Shown here: piece after piece, positions 1-5,705 of the stretch
Position numbering within the stretch: the stretch's first letter is position 1
Layout of the letters: the number at the start of each line of letters is the position of its first letter
DNA from: UMGS363 sp051881815
GTDB taxonomy: Bacteria > Bacillota > Clostridia > Oscillospirales > Ruminococcaceae
Direction of reading: 5' to 3'
DNA: 19,744 bases
Assembly (NCBI GenBank): GCA_051881815.1
Contig: JBJEQP010000036.1
Location: 1-19,744 of the forward strand
Notes under the pieces: model-generated
What the model was told of the DNA's origin: nothing
What the model saw: only the letters and a program-made list of their open reading frames with translations
Database searches by the model: none
Made by a program: the position numbers and the translations under genes

Positions 1-35
1 AGCATTACAGGAAGAGATTGGATTTTATCCTGTTT

Positions 36-631
36 TTAAATGGTGTTTAGTATTAAAAGTTTAATGTTATGATTTAAGCTGTTCTTTCCAATGGTAAGCG
101 TCTGTTTTTGAGGAGCATATCCATTCTTATACAAATAGACCGTTAAAGCTCCTTCACTTGATTTTAAAACGGCTTTACCGTTCTTATTAGTATAAATAGT
201 TGATTTAGAACCATCATCCAGTTCATAATATACCATTACACCCTTTATTGGAACATTAGATGATGTTGTTACTGTAAGTTCCGTCGAAAGATTATCGCTA
301 TCCAATACTGTAATTCTTTTGGTTGCTGTTCCTATATTTCCAGCTTCATCATATACTGTAAGCAACCATATCCAACCATTTGAATGTTATTCCCGTCATA
401 GATAATGTGGTCTGACATAAATCCAAGATATCTATCTGTGTAATCATCGTGATCGTATTCTGTCCATGCAAAGGTATCCTGTGCTGTTAATGTATTTGTC
501 AGTTCTACATATGGATCTTCTTCTGCGTACGCATTAATTCCCGTTTTTAGCGGAAACAAACTTATAGTCATTACGGCGGCTAACGCTGTCGAAATGACCT
601 TTTTCATTTTGTTGCTGATAGTTGTTTTCAT
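36..631 (-). pseudogene. Secreted protein with C-terminal regulatory-like beta domain, frameshifted
   Basis: Two minus-strand reading frames together make one plausible secreted protein. The 5' frame (332-631) begins with a clear Sec signal peptide (basic MKTTISNKMKK, a hydrophobic stretch, then a likely cleavage near AYAEE) and has a good ribosome site, GGGGGA about 9 nt before ATG. It then runs into a short unrelated tail and a stop. The second frame (stop near 36, open up to about 365-390) continues with a beta-rich domain containing VYDEAGNIG and a PIKGVMVYYELDDG...YTNKNGKAVL...YLYKNGYAPQ pattern. That pattern resembles PEGA or carboxypeptidase-regulatory-like extracellular domains. The second frame has no ribosome site of its own. 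A one-base loss between about 345 and 400 would explain the split. A sequencing error or two separate ORFs cannot be excluded. Confidence 0.5.
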
Positions 632-784
632 TGATCAATCCCCCATAGTAATATTTTGTCTGATAACTGCTTGTATACTGTAAATAAACAGTTATATTAC
701 AATCAGTTTATACTTGCATATTTTTCGATATTTTTCAACAAATATACAACCATTGGTACCAAAAACGTGATAATTGGTATATAT

Positions 785-817
785 AAAAGAAAAATCCGCA
801 GGTGAAATCCTGCGGAT
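785..817 (-). terminator. Intrinsic terminator of the 822-1286 gene
   Basis: A perfect 9-bp stem, ATCCGCAGG / CCTGCGGAT (794-802 and 809-817), with a 6-nt loop lies 4 nt past the minus-strand stop codon at 822. On the minus strand it is followed by a T-rich run (complement of 785-793). It ends the minus-strand transcript before the frameshifted secreted gene. Confidence 0.85.
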
Positions 818-821
818 CAGC

Positions 822-1286
822 TTATACGATATTACTGCTTATACCTACGTAAGCTTCAATAACATTATTGGTTTTACTGCCTTTTTCACATTGCAGCAAA
901 ACATAATAAATATCTGTTATAGGTTTCATATTATTTTTTCTCAGATATCCGTAAAGCTGGTTCTCTGTTTCACAGATCTCATCAACATTACAGAACATAA
1001 AAGAAATGGCATTATCGATTTTAATCGCCGGCTTATAAATGCATTGACCTTGACTGCCAAACGGTCTTTCAATGGGAATTAATACTTCAATGCCGTAAAT
1101 ATCTACGCTGTTTCTCGGAATAATTTCAGTAATTCTGAAAATTGTTTTACCTGTAGCTTTCAATTCTAATGCGTCGATATTACTTTCCGCAAATATAAGC
1201 ATATCAATAAGCTTGTCTGCCTCTACTCTCGTGCTGTAAGAAAGTAAATGCACATGATACAAATACCTGTTTTCTAAGAACTTCAC
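822..1286 (-). CDS. Hypothetical protein, 154 aa, possible GyrI-like effector-binding fold
   Basis: I do not recognise this protein with certainty. It starts at a GTG (1284-1286), with GGAG about 12 nt upstream inside the end of the preceding mini-ORF, and ends just before a strong terminator. There is no signal peptide, membrane segment or HTH. Alternating short hydrophobic stretches (FRITEIIP, GIEVLIPIERPF, ISFMFCNVDEIC, DIYYVLLQCE) suggest a compact alpha/beta ligand-binding or effector domain. A GyrI-like or DUF5085-like fold is a guess from pattern only. It is divergently placed next to the LytTR/AgrC-type regulatory pair and shares their intergenic region, so control by that system is plausible but unproven. 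It seems to be cotranscribed with the upstream 14-codon ORF. Confidence 0.6.
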   Translation of the reverse strand: MKFLENRYLYHVHLLSYSTRVEADKLIDMLIFAESNIDALELKATGKTIFRITEIIPRNSVDIYGIEVLIPIERPFGSQGQCIYKPAIKIDNAISFMFCNVDEICETENQLYGYLRKNNMKPITDIYYVLLQCEKGSKTNNVIEAYVGISSNIV

Positions 1287-1292
1287 TTACAA

Positions 1293-1337
1293 TCATTCTC
1301 CAAAAATAATATACATAATACAATACCAAAAATCCAT
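1293..1337 (-). CDS. 14-aa mini-ORF (leader or signal peptide candidate)
   Basis: On the minus strand a near-ideal ribosome site (GGGAGGTG, complement of 1343-1350) precedes ATG at 1335-1337. The frame encodes MDFWYCIMYIIFGE and stops with TGA at 1293-1295, 6 nt before the GTG start of the 822-1286 gene. A promoter-like pair lies just upstream. The ribosome site is stronger than that of the following gene, and the mini-ORF end carries that gene's own GGAG, so translational coupling is likely. The peptide is very hydrophobic and aromatic with one cysteine. It could be a coupling leader or a secreted peptide signal. The nearby AgrC-like kinase makes the latter worth testing, but no AgrB-type processing enzyme is in view. 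Confidence 0.45.
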   Translation of the reverse strand: MDFWYCIMYIIFGE

Positions 1338-1367
1338 ATTTTCACCTCCCGATAAATCTTTAGAAAT

Positions 1368-1396
1368 AAGATAAATCATTATTTGGCTCAATTCAA
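1368..1396 (-). promoter_or_regulatory. Sigma-A-type promoter for the mini-ORF / 822-1286 transcript
   Basis: On the minus strand, TTGAAT (complement of 1391-1396) and TATCTT (complement of 1368-1373) are separated by 17 nt. The inferred start is near 1360, leaving a short 5' leader of about 20-25 nt before the mini-ORF. Confidence 0.55.
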
Positions 1397-1455
1397 TGGA
1401 TTTCCAACATTAGGTATAATATTCGTGACAGCTTGTAAGTATTAATGTCTGCTGC

Positions 1456-1484
1456 TTGACTTTTGTAATAAAAATAGGTATAAT
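1456..1484 (+). promoter_or_regulatory. Sigma-A-type promoter of the two-component operon
   Basis: TTGACT (1456-1461) and a perfect TATAAT (1479-1484) are separated by exactly 17 nt, about 35 nt upstream of the response-regulator ATG. A second TATAAT (1412-1417) with a poor -35 lies upstream and may be an additional start. Confidence 0.8.
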
Positions 1485-1524
1485 GTAGCAAGCAAGAAAA
1501 TTACAAACGAACTGGTGGTATAAT

Positions 1525-2241
1525 ATGAATATTGCAATTTGTGATGATGAAAAGATTTGGCAGAACGAACTGATAAAATATCTTGAGGAATACAAAAAGA
1601 AACGCCATATTGATATTTTTACAACTTGCTTTTCTGACGGAAAATCATGTTATGAAACGTCTCTGGATAAGTACGATATAATATTTTTGGATTATCAGAT
1701 GGATGGGGCTAATGGAATTGAAACCGCCAGAAAAATACGCAAAACAAATTCTGACAGTATTATCATATTTGTAAGCGCATACCCTCAAATAGCCATGGAT
1801 ACCTTTGAAGTTAAAACCTTTCGTTTTCTGGCTAAGCCAATCAATAAAGCGAAACTTTTTAAAGCTATTGACGATTATATTGCCGAAATTGATACAGATA
1901 ATCTGTTAATTTTTAAAACTCATGAAAAAACGATACGCATTAAAATTTCTGAAATAATATATGCTGAAGCGCAAAGAAATCATACCATAATTCATACTGA
2001 CAATGATGACTACGAAATATTAATTAATCTCAAAGCTGTGGAAAAAAGACTTCCAAAAGAAAAATTTTTCAGATGTCATAATGCTTACATCACATCGTTT
2101 CAGCATATTAAACACCATAACAATACGGAAATATATTATGACGATAAGTCCACAGCATACATAAGTCGCAGTATGCTGCCAAAATTCAGAATTGCTTTTC
2201 AAGAGTATGTAGTAAAATATGATTTGGGGGAATTCAAATGA
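1525..2241 (+). CDS. LytTR-family response regulator (AgrA/VirR-like)
   Basis: A 238-aa transcription regulator with an N-terminal receiver domain (about 1-120) and a C-terminal LytTR DNA-binding domain (about 125-233). The receiver has the acidic pair D7/D8, the phospho-acceptor D56 in FLDYQMDG, S84 in IIFVSAYP and K104 in FLAKPI. The LytTR part shows the typical FRCHNAYIT and SRSMLPKF segments. The start ATG has GGTGG about 6 nt upstream and lies downstream of a strong promoter. Its TGA overlaps the ATG of the kinase gene (ATGA), so the two are cotranscribed and coupled. Proteins of this type bind pairs of direct repeats upstream of target promoters. The best local targets are the divergent gene at 822-1286 and the secreted protein upstream region, but no convincing repeat pair was found. 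Confidence 0.93.
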   Translation: MNIAICDDEKIWQNELIKYLEEYKKKRHIDIFTTCFSDGKSCYETSLDKYDIIFLDYQMDGANGIETARKIRKTNSDSIIIFVSAYPQIAMDTFEVKTFRFLAKPINKAKLFKAIDDYIAEIDTDNLLIFKTHEKTIRIKISEIIYAEAQRNHTIIHTDNDDYEILINLKAVEKRLPKEKFFRCHNAYITSFQHIKHHNNTEIYYDDKSTAYISRSMLPKFRIAFQEYVVKYDLGEFK

Positions 2242-3554
2242 ATTTTTTTATCACCATTTTTGAAACTGTTTCGGATTCTGTGTTTTTATTTACCGTCATT
2301 TTTTCTGCATATATATTTATTCCCAAAGAAACTCCTTCTTATATAAAACTAAAAAGGAGAGTGTTCGTTGCTGTTGCTATTTCATGTTTTATGAGTATAT
2401 TATTCGGAATATATTATTATTCTCTTAAAACGACATTGGCAAAATGGATATTTGTAATATTAAATTCTTCTAAATACCTAATTTTAACAGCATACATTTA
2501 TAGAATTATAAATTTAAAACTTATTTTTATATCACTTATCATTCAATTTATATGCTCAACCACTACATCAAGCATTTTAATTTTTCTTCAACCAAAAGCA
2601 ATAAATAATACACAGTTACTTAATATTATCGTCCTTTTTGTTGTAAGACTGATTATTCATTCTATCATCTTGATAATACACAAAAAATTTGATTGCTACA
2701 ATTTACAAACAATGATTAAGAATGTTCCGACATATATATACATACTCATATTTGTATCTCTGTTTTTATTAAGCGGCATAATACAAACTATTATATATGA
2801 TACTACAAATTTAAAATTGAAAATATTAGTGATAAAATTACTAGCCCCCATTCTATCAATTTGCTGGGCAGCAATATTTATATCTTTAATATTCAATGTG
2901 ATCTCAAAAAAATATCAAAGTGATATTAATGCAATATTGAAACAACAAGTTGATTCACAGCTTTACCATTATAATCAGCTTGAAAAAATCAATACTGAGA
3001 TAAGAAGTTTTAAACATGATTACATAAACCACATAAAATGTATACGTTCAATGCTGTCAAATAAAGAATATGATGATTTACAAGATTATCTAAACAGCTT
3101 GTCCTCATCATTTCCAACTTCGTCATTTATATATGAAACGGGCAATTATATTGCCGACGCTATTTTAACCGAGAAACAAGTTAATTCACCCGATGACATT
3201 TCAATAAAATTTGACGGTGTTATTCCCACAAATATAGATAATACAGATTTATGCATTATTTTATCAAATGCTCTCGATAACGCTATTGAAGCCTGCTATT
3301 CATGCGATAACGATAAAACAATTAATGTTTACAGCGGATATAAACATGGGTATTTTATCCTCAAAATTAAAAATCCAACTGTAAACAATATTGCAGACGG
3401 AAAAATGGCAACAACAAAAACAGATAAAACAAATCATGGCTTTGGACTGGCAAATATAAAAAGGACAGTACACAAATATAACGGTTATATCAGTACAAGC
3501 TGTGAGAATAATTTTTTTACCCTGAACATAACTTTTACAAGTTTATCTGAATAA
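2238..3554 (+). CDS. AgrC-like sensor histidine kinase
   Basis: A 438-aa membrane kinase. The first about 225 residues hold roughly six or seven hydrophobic helices, the usual sensor of peptide-responsive HPK10-type kinases. A dimerisation/phosphotransfer helix follows with H260 in RSFKHDYINH. The ATPase domain has an N-box in LSNALDNAIEAC (about 342-353) and a G-box in GFGLANIKR (about 401-409). The long sensor and the missing classical HisKA/D-box arrangement match the AgrC class. It overlaps the response-regulator stop by 4 nt. In known systems the ligand is a cyclic or modified peptide made by AgrB/AgrD. Neither is present in the window, so the ligand source is unknown. Codon use is very AT-rich, like its partner and unlike the genes right of 3672. 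Confidence 0.92.
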   Translation: MNFFITIFETVSDSVFLFTVIFSAYIFIPKETPSYIKLKRRVFVAVAISCFMSILFGIYYYSLKTTLAKWIFVILNSSKYLILTAYIYRIINLKLIFISLIIQFICSTTTSSILIFLQPKAINNTQLLNIIVLFVVRLIIHSIILIIHKKFDCYNLQTMIKNVPTYIYILIFVSLFLLSGIIQTIIYDTTNLKLKILVIKLLAPILSICWAAIFISLIFNVISKKYQSDINAILKQQVDSQLYHYNQLEKINTEIRSFKHDYINHIKCIRSMLSNKEYDDLQDYLNSLSSSFPTSSFIYETGNYIADAILTEKQVNSPDDISIKFDGVIPTNIDNTDLCIILSNALDNAIEACYSCDNDKTINVYSGYKHGYFILKIKNPTVNNIADGKMATTKTDKTNHGFGLANIKRTVHKYNGYISTSCENNFFTLNITFTSLSE

Positions 3555-3576
3555 TCCTACTTTAGAATGATACTTT

Positions 3577-3623
3577 TTTATAAGAAACGAGCATCTTTAT
3601 TTGTGGTGCTCGTTTCTTATAAA
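3577..3623. terminator. 17-bp inverted repeat after the kinase gene
   Basis: A perfect 17-bp inverted repeat (3577-3593 and 3607-3623; inner arms GAAACGAGCA / TGCTCGTTTC) with a 13-nt loop lies 23 nt after the kinase stop. The U-rich tail is weak, so terminator function is likely but not certain. It lies 27 nt from the recombinase arm at 3650, so it could also be a structure belonging to the element end. Confidence 0.55.
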
Positions 3624-3649
3624 CAACGTAAAATCGGCATTTCTGACCG

Positions 3650-3695
3650 TTGATACCATGTGATTACGGGCGTGCCTGTTGCTCCGAAGTACCAA
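3650..3695. other. Left attachment junction (hybrid P-type site)
   Basis: The 46-bp site is centred on GT at 3672-3673. The 8-bp core ACGGGCGT (3666-3673) recurs at the right junction (12724-12731). The right arm (3674-3695; GCC at the core, then CTCC, ending TACCAA) is the inverted counterpart of the P arm at the other end of the element. The left arm (3650-3671; TTGATA ... ACGGGC) matches that P arm at 14 of 22 positions with identical spacing, so both halves look P-like. A simple insertion would give one B-type half, in other words helicase coding sequence. Confidence 0.75.
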
Positions 3696-3734
3696 CACCC
3701 GCAAACGCCGATATAGAACCATTCCACATATTAC

Positions 3735-3760
3735 GACCGACAGAGATGTCGGTCATTTTT
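3735..3760 (+). terminator. Intrinsic terminator just inside the left end
   Basis: The stem GACCGACA / TGTCGGTC (3735-3742, 3747-3754) has a GAGA tetraloop and is followed by ATTTTTT. It probably insulates the element from transcription entering across the left junction. Confidence 0.8.
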
Positions 3761-3783
3761 TATACTTTTTTTGTGAATTATTA

Positions 3784-3812
3784 TTGACAGTTGTACGCAT
3801 TTGTGGTACAAT
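3784..3812 (+). promoter_or_regulatory. Strong promoter for leader RNA / lipoprotein
   Basis: A consensus TTGACA (3784-3789), a 17-nt spacer and TACAAT (3807-3812). The predicted start is about 3818-3820, right at the beginning of the structured leader. Confidence 0.85.
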
Positions 3813-3818
3813 AAAAAT

Positions 3819-3980
3819 GCGACACAACTTAATATGCTAATGAAGTAAGTATATGCTTTTACTATCGGTAAAAGTGCATACTCTATTTTCGTATGCTTAC
3901 TTGTTAGCTATCGGAGTTGTGTCGCAGCAAACGGAGTTGTGCATTTTTGCAGTGCGTGGCTTCGGCTGCGCACTTTTTTT
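3819..3980 (+). ncRNA. Structured leader RNA ending in an intrinsic terminator (attenuator or sRNA candidate)
   Basis: The RNA between promoter and terminator is highly structured. An 11-bp perfect outer stem pairs 3819-3829 (GCGACACAACT) with 3915-3925. Inner helices pair 3836-3840 with 3904-3908, 3843-3849 (AAGTAAG) with 3896-3902, and TTTTAC/GTAAAA (3857-3862, 3868-3873). GCATAC/GTATGC (3876-3881, 3891-3896) is an alternative hairpin. CGGAGTTGTG occurs twice (3912-3921 and 3932-3941), so the 5' strand ACACAACT has two possible partners. The RNA ends in GTGCGTGGC-TTCG-GCTGCGCAC (3952-3973) and seven T. The lipoprotein ribosome site starts 7 nt later. I do not recognise a known riboswitch class, and no T-box motif is present. 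Confidence 0.6.
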
Positions 3981-4002
3981 GATTATAAGGAGTAAAAAAA
4001 CA

Positions 4003-5016
4003 ATGAAAAAGACAAAGTTATTTGCTATCGCACTTGCGGCAATGATTTCAATGTCCGCTTGTCATTCTACTGACCCGAATAAGGACGATTTAACGGACGA
4101 AGATGTAGCCACAGGCTTTGACAGGCTTCTGGAGCTTGAAGAGTCCGAAAAAGCCAAGAAGTCCGAGGAAGCCGAAACCACTACAAAATCCGAAGAAACA
4201 CAATTAACAGATGAAGTCATTGAGCCTGCGGCTGAGGATTTTGATTATGAGTATGACGCTGTGCTTAAAGGCGTGAAAATCACACGATATAATGGCAAGG
4301 AAACAGCAATACGTGTGCCGAACGAAATCAATGGCGACCCTGTGATTGGGTTCAGATTATTTAACCAAATGGTTAAATATATAGAATTGCCCGATAGTAT
4401 GCAAAATGTATCTGATAATGCGTTTGACATTGAAAGCGGTTACGCTTCTGCGGGTTTAAGTGTTGAAGAAGTGATTATCCCTGACAGCATTACAAGCATA
4501 GGCAGTAGAGCGTTCTACAATTGTTCAGCTTTAAAGAGTCTTAAAATCCCAAACAATGTTGTAGAGATATGTGACAGTGCATTTAAAAAATGCAAAAGCC
4601 TTACAGAGATAAAACTTCCCGAGGGGCTTACAACCATAGGTACTGATGCCTTCGGGGAATGCACAAGTCTTACCGAAATAACAATTCCGAGCAGTGTTAC
4701 GAAAATAGGAGATTGCGCATTCAATAACTGCGGACTAGAAAAAGTGGTAATTTCCAGCGGAATTACAAGTATAGGAAAAGAAATGTTCATCTATTGCGGC
4801 AATCTGAAAGAAATTATAATTCCCGACAGCGTTACCATTATAGAGGACAGAGCTTTCTCTGGATGCAAAAATTTACGAGAAATGACGTTGCCCAACAATG
4901 TTACAAGCATAGGAGAGCACACTTTTGACGATTGCAATGCTCTTACCGTAACATATAACGGCGATGAATATAATTATTCTAATTGGAATGATTTGTACAA
5001 CGCGATAAACGGTTAA
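4003..5016 (+). CDS. BspA-like leucine-rich-repeat lipoprotein
   Basis: A surface protein of 337 aa. I chose ATG 4003 rather than the upstream in-frame start because AAGGAG (3987-3992) lies 10 nt before it and the protein then begins with a lipoprotein signal (MKKTK, hydrophobic core, SMSAC with C20 as the lipid-modified cysteine). An acidic, lysine-rich spacer follows (about 21-70), then about seven tandem LRR_5 repeats of about 23 aa from about residue 150 to the end, with recurring IPDSVTSIG..AF..C..L pattern. Such repeats in gut Firmicutes and Treponema usually mediate binding to host or microbial surfaces. The ligand is unknown. The gene has its own promoter, leader RNA and terminator, so it is a self-contained cargo unit of the element. 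No enzymatic domain is seen. Confidence 0.9.
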   Translation: MKKTKLFAIALAAMISMSACHSTDPNKDDLTDEDVATGFDRLLELEESEKAKKSEEAETTTKSEETQLTDEVIEPAAEDFDYEYDAVLKGVKITRYNGKETAIRVPNEINGDPVIGFRLFNQMVKYIELPDSMQNVSDNAFDIESGYASAGLSVEEVIIPDSITSIGSRAFYNCSALKSLKIPNNVVEICDSAFKKCKSLTEIKLPEGLTTIGTDAFGECTSLTEITIPSSVTKIGDCAFNNCGLEKVVISSGITSIGKEMFIYCGNLKEIIIPDSVTIIEDRAFSGCKNLREMTLPNNVTSIGEHTFDDCNALTVTYNGDEYNYSNWNDLYNAING

Positions 5017-5034
5017 ATGTAATATTTTTATAAG

Positions 5035-5065
5035 GCGACCGAGAGCAATCTTGGTCGCTTTTTTT
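5035..5065 (+). terminator. Intrinsic terminator of the lipoprotein gene
   Basis: GCGACC (5035-5040) pairs with GGTCGC (5053-5058), with partial inner pairing AGA/TCT, followed by a T run. It lies 18 nt past the stop codon. Confidence 0.85.
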
Positions 5066-5188
5066 ATTACAAAAATATTTAAAATCAAAAGTTTGTATAA
5101 AATAACAATAGCCGTTTATTGCGCAACGGTCAATTTATTAAATTCCGACAAAATTATGCTCAAAAATCAATAAAAGCACGCGCATTTC

Positions 5189-5224
5189 AGCACATTAAGC
5201 ACTGCTTAAGGTGCTATTTTTTTT
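5189..5224 (+). terminator. Orphan intrinsic terminator
   Basis: The stem AGCAC-A-TTAAGC / GCTTAA-G-GTGCT (5189-5215) is followed by A and eight T. No ORF ends here, and the lipoprotein gene already has its own terminator. The stretch from 5066 to 5188 shows no clear promoter or ORF. It may end a small untranslated RNA or act as a second-line terminator before the replication genes. Confidence 0.7.
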
Positions 5225-5319
5225 ATCATTTTTTAACTTTTTACCATTCAGGGTACATTTACTTTATGAAAGGCAAATGAAGATTTGTCTTACCAAACAA
5301 AATGAAAGAAGTTGATTTT

Positions 5320-5502
5320 ATGACACTCGAAAATATTGACGTTAAGTTAGAAGCAATCCGCAACGGAGTTAAACTTTATCAAATTCCTGCAAAGTTAGGG
5401 ATATGCTCTTCAACATTTGAGAGGCTTATGAGAACGCCCCTCAAAGACGAGGACAGGGAGCGTGTGCTTAATGCTATAAAGGAAATTGCCGCCAATTGCT
5501 AA
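5320..5502 (+). CDS. Small HTH-like DNA-binding protein
   Basis: A 60-aa protein (66 aa if ATG 5302 is used). I prefer ATG 5320 because a weak purine ribosome site (GAAAGAAG) precedes it, whereas 5302 has none, and because the residue pattern then resembles other small element-borne HTH proteins. The core EAIRNGVKLYQIPAKLGICSST FERLMR looks like a Cro-like helix-turn-helix (Q-I-P-A-K-L-G-I-C as the turn helix pair), ending in a short helix LNAIKEI. It sits directly upstream of the replication origin-like region and rep, where rolling-circle plasmids often carry a small repressor. A role in controlling rep or excision is inferred. A weak hairpin CAAAT/ATTTG at 5274-5287 could be an operator. 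Confidence 0.65.
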   Translation: MTLENIDVKLEAIRNGVKLYQIPAKLGICSSTFERLMRTPLKDEDRERVLNAIKEIAANC

Positions 5503-5526
5503 CCACTTATAAAAATTGAAAAAAAC

Positions 5527-5679
5527 GTGGGGAAAGTGGGGAAAGCGTTATCCAATATTCTCTAAACCGTTCCACAAACGCAATTAACGTGCGTGCCCGT
5601 TTAACTAAAGCTTGTGTTTTCGGCTCGGGGGAAAGTGGGGAAAGTGGGAAAAGCAGGAAACGCTTTGCCCCGAGCCGAA
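5527..5679. repeat. Iteron-like repeats and 12-bp inverted repeat: candidate replication origin (dso)
   Basis: GTGGGGAAA occurs at 5527-5535, 5536-5544 and 5635-5643, with close variants at 5626-5634 and 5644-5652. A perfect 12-bp inverted repeat, TTCGGCTCGGGG (5619-5630) and CCCCGAGCCGAA (5668-5679), encloses the second repeat cluster and an inner AAAGC/GCTTT hairpin. Directly repeated boxes plus a nicking hairpin just before a Rep_2-type gene match the double-strand origin plan of pMV158-like replicons. The nick site itself cannot be assigned. Confidence 0.6.
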
Positions 5680-5705
5680 CACATTGAAAGGAGAATAACC
5701 TTGTT

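Larger units (their letters stand above)
1..3671. mobile_element. Putative end of a second integrated element (E2)
   Basis: This block is clearly more AT-rich than the rest of the window. It does not contain the missing 3' half of the helicase gene that is interrupted at 12731, although that half would be expected here if only one insertion had occurred. Its right edge (3650-3671) is a P-type recombinase arm resembling the arms of the neighbouring element: it starts TTG.TA, ends ACGGGC, and has the same 22-nt distance to the central GT. I infer that this is the end of a second, related element whose integrase lies left of the window. The alternatives are a chromosomal flank brought here by rearrangement, or an unusual attB. 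No recombinase, relaxase or replication gene is visible in this part, so the element assignment rests on the att arm and composition only. Confidence 0.42.

Noticed and set aside
677..708. Possible LytTR binding repeats (two CAGTT units, ACTGT/ACAGT dyad) upstream of the secreted protein gene
   Set aside because: The spacing of 15 nt does not fit the usual direct-repeat spacing for these regulators, and AT-rich sequence makes such matches common.
3853..4002. N-terminal extension of the lipoprotein ORF to ATG 3853
   Set aside because: It would translate through the structured leader and terminator. The ribosome site and lipoprotein signal place the start at 4003.
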